Positions 57,418 to 64,000 of a stretch of DNA of 64,000 nt are shown one piece after another. The notes beneath the pieces are model-generated. The model saw only the letters and a program-made list of their open reading frames with translations, did no database searches and had not been told where the DNA came from. Within the stretch, counting starts at the first letter, position 1, and each line of letters opens with the position of its first letter. Origin of the DNA: Adineta ricciae (taxonomy: Eukaryota > Rotifera > Eurotatoria > Adinetida > Adinetidae); NCBI GenBank assembly GCA_905250025.1, contig CAJNOJ010000198.1, forward strand, positions 124,001 through 188,000, given 5' to 3'. The translations under genes were made by a program, and so were the position numbers.

Positions 57418-60400
57418 TTAAGATGTCGACACGGGAGTACGAGCCCGATCTTGCTCATCGAGATATTGACTTAATTGTGCACGTTTTCTTCGACTTAAAT
57501 GAGACATCATTGTTACTAATGCCATTCGTTGCTTTGTCGTATACATCTAGAAGAAAGCAAACGGCCGTAGATGTGGAAAAGATACCATTCTAGATTTCCA
57601 TACCGTATTCTCAATAATCCATTGATCTATTAAATGTTCAGGTAAATAATACGCTTTGATATAATTTTCAACGAATTCTTTATGTGGCAGCGGTCTGAAA
57701 AAAGAATGCTTATTCACACTAGGATCCATTTATCATAAAAGTTCGTACTTCATATCTTCAATGATGCGTTCCAATCGTCGAAGTAATTGTTGAAAATCTA
57801 ATTGCATCAACGCTCGACCTTCGTTACTACATTGTTTTACATTCGCATAACTAAAACATCGTCACTTATGCCAACGTGATTTCGCTTTAATTACAATCTT
57901 ACCCTTCAACCATAGTGTAGAAAACTTTCTCTAAAATCTGATCCCATAATGTTCGGTAAACAGCTTTCGGTATCGGTAAAACGTGATCATTGATATGATC
58001 GAGACGATTCCGAAATGTTTGTAATTGACTTGCCAGTTCATCAACATAAACATTATGCTGAGTTAGAATATCTTTGATATTCCAATTGACTTTACTGATC
58101 ATCAATGCAATGGACATGTAATCGAGAATATTCGCGGAAACGTTATGATAAATAGGAATACGTAATTCGTGTGTGACTTGAACAGTTTGAGAATAGAATT
58201 GGGTGAGAAATGTGTGCCGCTCAAGTGGGATCATTAGTTTCAAATATGGAAGAAGAAAATCGAACTGTTCGGCGAGAAATACTAATGATTCAGCAGCGAC
58301 AACGCGTTGTGGAAAACCATAAAGTATACTTGATGAACGGTTAATGTCGACTAACGGAGATAGATGAGCGGCGAGAATCTTTTCCTAGTAATTCATAAAA
58401 GAAAATGGAATTAAAATATTTTTATGCGTAGTTTGATGTCTCAATCAAGCTATTAGTTCATACAATGAAGAAATCAACTCACGAATAGTTTACTAAAACT
58501 TTAAAATGATTTATCTGCGCTTTGTGTGGAAAAAAGCTATACGTACATTCGATGCAGCTTCAGAATCATTCTATGAAAATAAAACAACAATGAATCTTTC
58601 TCTTGGTAGACAACAATTGCTTACGTGCGCAATTAAATTATCACTAATTCGCTTTATTGTAAATTGTAATCCACTGCTTAATGCATCGATTGGAACCTCG
58701 TTCTAAAAACAAAATCGATCGGATTGATTCGTTGTTATCGAAGAAAGAAAGTCAGTTACCATATCACAAGCAAATAGTGAATAAACTGTATACAGATAAT
58801 AATCAAACAGCTGTGTCATACAAAGGACGACATCAAAGGCAATTGGTTTCAGCATTTCAATCATTTCCATGTATCGACCTTCGGTTGGGAAAAAAATGAA
58901 TAAATAGTAAGAAAACAGGCGTTTGCCTTACCGAATAATCTAGTCACATTGAGAGTTGTATTTGTTACAATAGTTGATCCATTCTTTTCGTCGTGATATT
59001 GCGATCGTGTTCGATGTGTTAAACGTCCTCCGTGTTCATGGTCACTATTAGAACCCGATGATGAATTCGAATGCGTGCGAATCCTTCCCTCCTAAAACAT
59101 CAACAAATATTCGTCCTTGTCTGCAGAGAGGAGCACGTTTGAACGAACATTATAGGAATTTCCATTGGTCATATTTCGTTCATTGTCATCATCGGCAGAA
59201 TTTGCACTGTATTCCGATGGTGAAGATGATAATGTTGTTCGAATTTGATCAAGATCAAATGGATGTTCACGATCTGTGTATAAGTATCGATCAAATAAAT
59301 CTAAATCTGTCTTCCGATTGAATGACGTGGACGTCGTTAACTCAGATGCCACCGACGACGTTTCACGAAGAAATCGAAATTCCTAAACATTCATTTGATC
59401 ATTTCGAATCACATGCAATTGTCTCACACCTGAAATTGAGTAATGTGAAATGTTGATTTCACTGGGCATTGCTGCCACATTTCATTTTCCAAAAACATTT
59501 TCAATTCATCCAAGCGTCTGTTATGATATGAGCGAAAGTAGACAACACTCTGTCGACGCACGGCTTCCTGAAGGATATTCGAATCGCTTTGACAAAATTG
59601 TTCACCGATTTCCATCAATCTAGAAAAATTATGTTTGAGTCGTTCAGGAGTAAGTAATCCACCTTACCGATTCGTCACTTTCAACACTTGTAAAAACGCT
59701 TCGAATTCAAAGTGTGTCATATTGCTTTCGAGAAGATATGTTTTCATTTTCTGTTGAATCTCGTGCCATAAACGACCAGAGCCACTTTCGAGTTTTTGGA
59801 GAAGAAAATCTTGACTTGGTTCAGATGTATCACTATTTGTTTCTAAATAGGATTCAGGCGAAGACGAGACTTATTTCACAAGAGAAACAAGAAAGTTACC
59901 ACTATTTTCGGTCGATGGAGGATTTTTCTCATGCCAGAGCCAAACTAGTTTATACGCTTTAATTATTTGCCAAAAGCACACATTCAGATCCTGTAAACAA
60001 CTTGAAAACGACTCTTGTGGAACCATCTAGAAGCAATCAAGTCGTAAGAATATCTTTCACTCGATTACCATCATTCTTTACCTTGCATAGATCCGTATAG
60101 GATGAGATATTTTGTTCGTTTTTGCCCGTTCCTACTGTTTTAACTAAAATCTCTAATGTGCGTGTTTGGACAGCATTGAGAAAATGCATTTGCAGTTGTT
60201 CCATCGATCCCGATGATTTTCCTAATAATCGATATGCATTCAATAAACTTTGATAAGTGTGTGGATTAAAATGGGTGCAAAGTTTAGCTAAAGTGACATC
60301 GATAGACTCTTCAATGAAATCCAGCGTATCTTGCAGTTTCGACGAAAGATCTCTGCAAAGAAACAATGTGAATTATTCTTTCGGTAAGAGGAGATTCGGT

Positions 60401-61306
60401 TACCTGATACACTGATATTCTTTGTAATGGTGGACAATATTTCCGCACTGGGAGTACAATTGAATGGCGCCAACGAAATTTTCATGCTGAGTAAGAGAAG
60501 CTCGGAAATTGTCTTTTAATTAATCTAGACAGAACTTACTTTAACCATTTCTTTCAGTCGCTGATCGATGCTATGCTAAAAAAAAGATCACCACTTGATG
60601 TGTGTTCATGAAAACAAGGGAAATACAAACCAGTTTTTTTAATTTTTCGATATTTTTTAGAACATGAATCCATTGTTGTTTGCGCATTTCATTTCGAATT
60701 AATGTTAAATTCCGTGTTGTGATCTGATATTGCGCTCGACGAAGATTCCTAATAAAACAAGATCAATCTCTGCTTTCACCGTACCACTCTAACTACCTTC
60801 GAGCATGGTAACATGTTTCAATGGAATCTTGCAATGCACTTGTTAAGACAGTTACACGCTGTAGCTCAGTGGTATACGCTGAACTATTTTCAAGAACTAA
60901 TTTCGATACACGCTTCGATACCTGTTAATGTCAATAAGGGAAAGTGTGAAATGCGAATGCGACGAAAGAATTCTACGAACAGCGAGCAATTGAGTTTTCA
61001 AACGATCACGTCGATTTAAGACATCGGCAAGGTCAAGAAATGGATTTTCTTTAATTGTCGACAGTAATTTCTGAAAAGAAACATATTGAACATCAACAAG
61101 AACACGAACATATCCGTACTTGAAGTTCATATTCTTTCGGATCAAAATTATCCTCGTTATAATACGCATCTTCAATGGTATTCAATGTTTCACGGTCGGC
61201 TTTTTCGCTAACACTAATAAAGCCATGGTCCTACAAATGAAACAACCAAGTTCGATAGGAAGAGATTTATAATGACATATCCGCTCACTTTCAACGAATC
61301 AAACAT
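57418..61306 (-). CDS. VPS50: VPS50 (syndetin/CCDC132), EARP complex subunit
   Basis: Subunit of the endosome-associated recycling protein complex. About 20 exons with short introns, starting at ATG 61306 (MFDSLK) and ending at TAA 57418-57420. Order in the protein: [18 protein letters not shown] (coiled-coil), [96 protein letters not shown] and the C-terminal [10 protein letters not shown] ... [10 protein letters not shown] and [17 protein letters not shown], matching human VPS50. The N-terminus is shorter than human. A final exon (57550-57418) adds an Arg/Lys-rich tail that is not in the vertebrate protein as I recall it. Confidence 0.92.
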
Positions 61307-62943
61307 GATTTAAATGACTATTGTGCATACTCAAATAAAAGCAAATGCTAGAAGAAGAAGAAAACAATTATGCAACAAAATGCAATCTAAAATAGAAGAA
61401 CACAGTTTTTCTTTCTGTTCATCGATGAAAAATCATATTCAGAAAGATGACTCGAACAAACACAGATTTTGATTCCACCTGACAAAATTCATCTTTCGCT
61501 GTCCGATGTACATGAATAAATGAGAACTGCTCGTTTATTTTCTTCTTTTTCTTCACTCTACGTTATCTTTGATACAACAAAGATTGTATTTCTCGTGTAA
61601 TTTTATCAACTAACTGAAAACAAATTTATCTTTTCTCGTTTAGAATTACTCGGTAGAGGATTCATGGCACGTGAGCCTATAGAGATCGTTTAAAAGTAGC
61701 CATTAATCCTTCACTTCATTTTATAATTCTCGTGTATTAGCTGTCGAAGCTAATCAAACTCTATCCGCAAAAAGGCGTTGTAAAATTTCTGACTATATCG
61801 TAATAAAGTTTTGAATACTTGATAAAGAATAAATATTCAAATATTTATCTTGGATAAGATATAAAGACAATATTGAAGCGATTAAAAATATGACAAATTT
61901 GACAAGAATTGATAGAAAAACGAAAGTATTTGATGGAATACAACTGGTTATAGCTAGGAGATTCAGCTGCTAACGATGATTTTCTGAACAAAAAAATTCG
62001 AATCTCAATCATTTAACTAGCTGATGTCGGATAACTGATGCATACACAAATCTTACCAACGATGATATTTTTCTCCTCGTGGCTAACCTAATAATATATT
62101 GACAGATATTCAGCCATTTTGCCACATTCTATCTGTTCGTTTGAAATAGATTTTGTCGTTTCTGATTCCTATTGGTTAACAGAATAGCTAATCAAAATCA
62201 ATTGTAGGATTTCAACTTAATTCAACTTGAACGCTACTTGCAATTTTCTTCAAATTCTGTTTCCTAACAATTAATTCACAGAATCATTCTGTACAAATTC
62301 AGTATCGTGACAGACTTTTTAATTAATATTCTAAAAAACACCTAATCAAGTTTTATGATTGTTTAGATGAATGGCGTACTTCGTACTTGCACACTTTTTC
62401 TTCAAACACTAATATAAAAAACTAATTGAGTGTGTTATCAAGTCTGTTCGATCTGACTCAGCAGTTTTCATGCGATCAACATGTTACAAATGTGAAGTCG
62501 GTCTCCAATTGCGACGTTTAACATATAATAGAATTTGTATGATGGCTGTTTAAAACATTTCCATGTCAAGGTTAGCCAGTTCTCGAAATTTAACCACGCC
62601 AATGTCGTGTTTTTCAACAATGATATTTATAACGATTCATTCTGTAAAATCTTCTGACCCCAATTGAGATATTTCATATGTAAAGAACATTCGAATCCCT
62701 AAAGTTTCGAGGAAAGAAGTGACACATTCACAACACATCCAACGAGCGAAATGAACATGATAAACGTGAATGTGATACACGATCCAGTTAAACTATTCGA
62801 TTTGGTAACTGAAACCTTCTAAATGGAACTTTGTTTCATTTGAAAATTGAAACTAATTGATTCTCTCTGTAAAAGAAGGCAAACATTAGAATTTTATCGT
62901 TACTTTTCTAGATTGAATCTCATCATTTACTGTTTCTTTCAAT
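61307..62943. other. Intergenic, no gene seen
   Basis: About 1.6 kb, AT-rich, the longest empty stretch outside the SR/polyQ intron. No frame over about 60 codons and no repeat structure I could see. Confidence 0.5.
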
Positions 62944-64000
62944 ATGGACATACAATCAGACACAACAACAATAATCGATGACGAGAATTTAGCATTACTC
63001 AACTCCGACAATGGTTCACATGTTTCTATTAGATCTGGATGTATGTATCTCACCTACTCGTATTTGTCAGTTAACTGGTAACACATTATTTTAGCACAAA
63101 TGTCATGGATCATGGCTGCTGGTCTTATTATCAATGCAGCAATGGGTGTAAGTTACTCGTTAGACAAAAGATAATCTCTTGACTTCTAAATGAGATTGAG
63201 AATTAATAACTGTTTAATTTTGTTTGCATAATAATTTAGGCTGGTCTGCTCAATATTGCAAAAGCATATGATGATGCAGGTGGAATACTCATCAGTTCTG
63301 TTCTACATGGAGTAGGTTTTACTTGCACTTCTCTACTGATCGCCATCTATTTCGAAGTAGATAGTTGTTTTGTTAGTTCTTGGTGCTTACGCTATTCTAT
63401 TCGTGTGTTGTGATCCATCTACTCCATCCTATGAAACATTTGTTCTGATGAAATGCGGCAAAATTTGGCAACGAATCTGTTCTGTTTGCATCATATTATA
63501 CATGTAAGAACTATCTTCTAAAATGAAGCGTCTAGGTTCTAAACAAAAATCGTGTTTAGGTATGGTCTGAGTATAACTTTCTTTATTATCATTGGAGATC
63601 AATTAGATCGATGTATGTGAGCAGGCGAAATGTCTTTCACATGATTAAATTCTTTGATTTAGTTCTGTCGTTTATCGATCCACTATTTTGTCGGCATTGG
63701 TATTTTGATCGTCGATTAACAATACCACTAACATCATTATTATTCATATTCCCATTTTGTTTTTCAAAAACAATTAAATTTCTTCAAATTCCAAGGTAAT
63801 CAAAACACATAGAACCTATTCACGAGGAAAATCCTATTATTTCTAGTATGTTGGGCGTATTAGCCATTATTTATGTTGTTATTATTGTACCTATTGAATA
63901 TGCTCAAAGAAAATCTTCTGATGTTATTGTTAAAACAGGGTAAACCGAAAAATAAGATAAATTCAATTGCAGATTCATCTCATTGAATTACGTCATTTTA
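62944..64000 (+). CDS. SLC38-like amino-acid transporter, 3' cut by window edge
   Basis: Five or six exons with short introns. Starts MDIQSDTTTIIDDENLALLN, a hydrophilic N-terminus, then a first span (SWIMAAGLIINAAMG/AGLLNIAKAYDDAGG), where the GA-G-LLN loop is typical of the amino acid/auxin permease fold. Later VVLVLGAYAILFVCC, KIWQRICSVCIILYMYG, SITFFIIIGDQLDR and RRLTIPLTSLLFIFPFCF resemble SLC38A7/A8 (GDQL motif; L-T-x-x-L-x-x-x-P-x-x). It would export or import neutral amino acids across plasma or lysosomal membrane. Only about half is inside the window. Confidence 0.78.

Noticed and set aside
60850-60925. tRNA-like A-box (TAGCTCAGTGG) on the plus strand
   Set aside because: No matching acceptor stem or clear B box; the reverse strand is a VPS50 exon ([14 protein letters not shown]).

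Overview
The window looks like animal nuclear DNA, most likely from a bdelloid rotifer. Genes are dense and on both strands. Conserved genes are cut by many introns of about 45-80 bp with GT..AG ends. Typical metazoan genes are present: axonemal dynein heavy chain, PAR-6, Flightless-1, FCP1, VPS50, a serotonin-transporter-like SLC6, SSBP1, CGRRF1 and MPV17. They are mixed with families that are expanded or horizontally acquired in bdelloids: a TPR/ADP-ribosyltransferase protein, a large AIG1-like GTPase with a stonustoxin-type N-terminus, a stand-alone sulfotransferase-like protein and a DUF3605-like protein. The species call is inference from gene content and intron style; no marker gene was available.

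Layout. 1-10127 (+) is the 3' two thirds of an axonemal dynein heavy chain. 10.4-26.8 kb is an accessory block, all on the minus strand: GTPase, sulfotransferase-like, DUF3605-like, a multi-module OTU-like protein with polyQ, a Ly6-domain surface protein, the ART-TPR protein and a tiny secreted peptide. 27.2-30.0 kb (-) is a compact cluster of CGRRF1-like, mitochondrial SSB and TMEM72-like genes. 30.5-36.6 kb (-) is a large SR/polyQ nuclear protein with a first intron of about 2.15 kb. 37.5-41.4 kb (+) holds a small cysteine-rich protein and a monoamine transporter. 41.6-46.0 kb (-) holds a small hydrophilic protein, a TPR protein with a membrane segment, and par-6. 46.2-54.9 kb (+) holds flightless-1 and FCP1, with par-6 and flightless-1 divergent. 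55.1-61.3 kb (-) holds two tandem MPV17-like genes and VPS50. 62.9 kb to the end (+) is the start of an SLC38-like amino-acid transporter.

Two themes recur. First, many start codons sit at or just after a pyrimidine-rich AG 3' splice site with no obvious upstream coding exon. This fits spliced-leader trans-splicing, which is known in bdelloids, or 5'UTR introns. Second, several accessory genes (GTPase, ART-TPR, sulfotransferase-like, DUF3605-like) are intron-free in their coding part while the conserved genes are intron-rich, which fits foreign or recently expanded origin. No transposon, CRISPR array, rRNA or convincing tRNA was seen. Exon joins were made by eye from splice signals and reading frame, so individual boundaries may be off.
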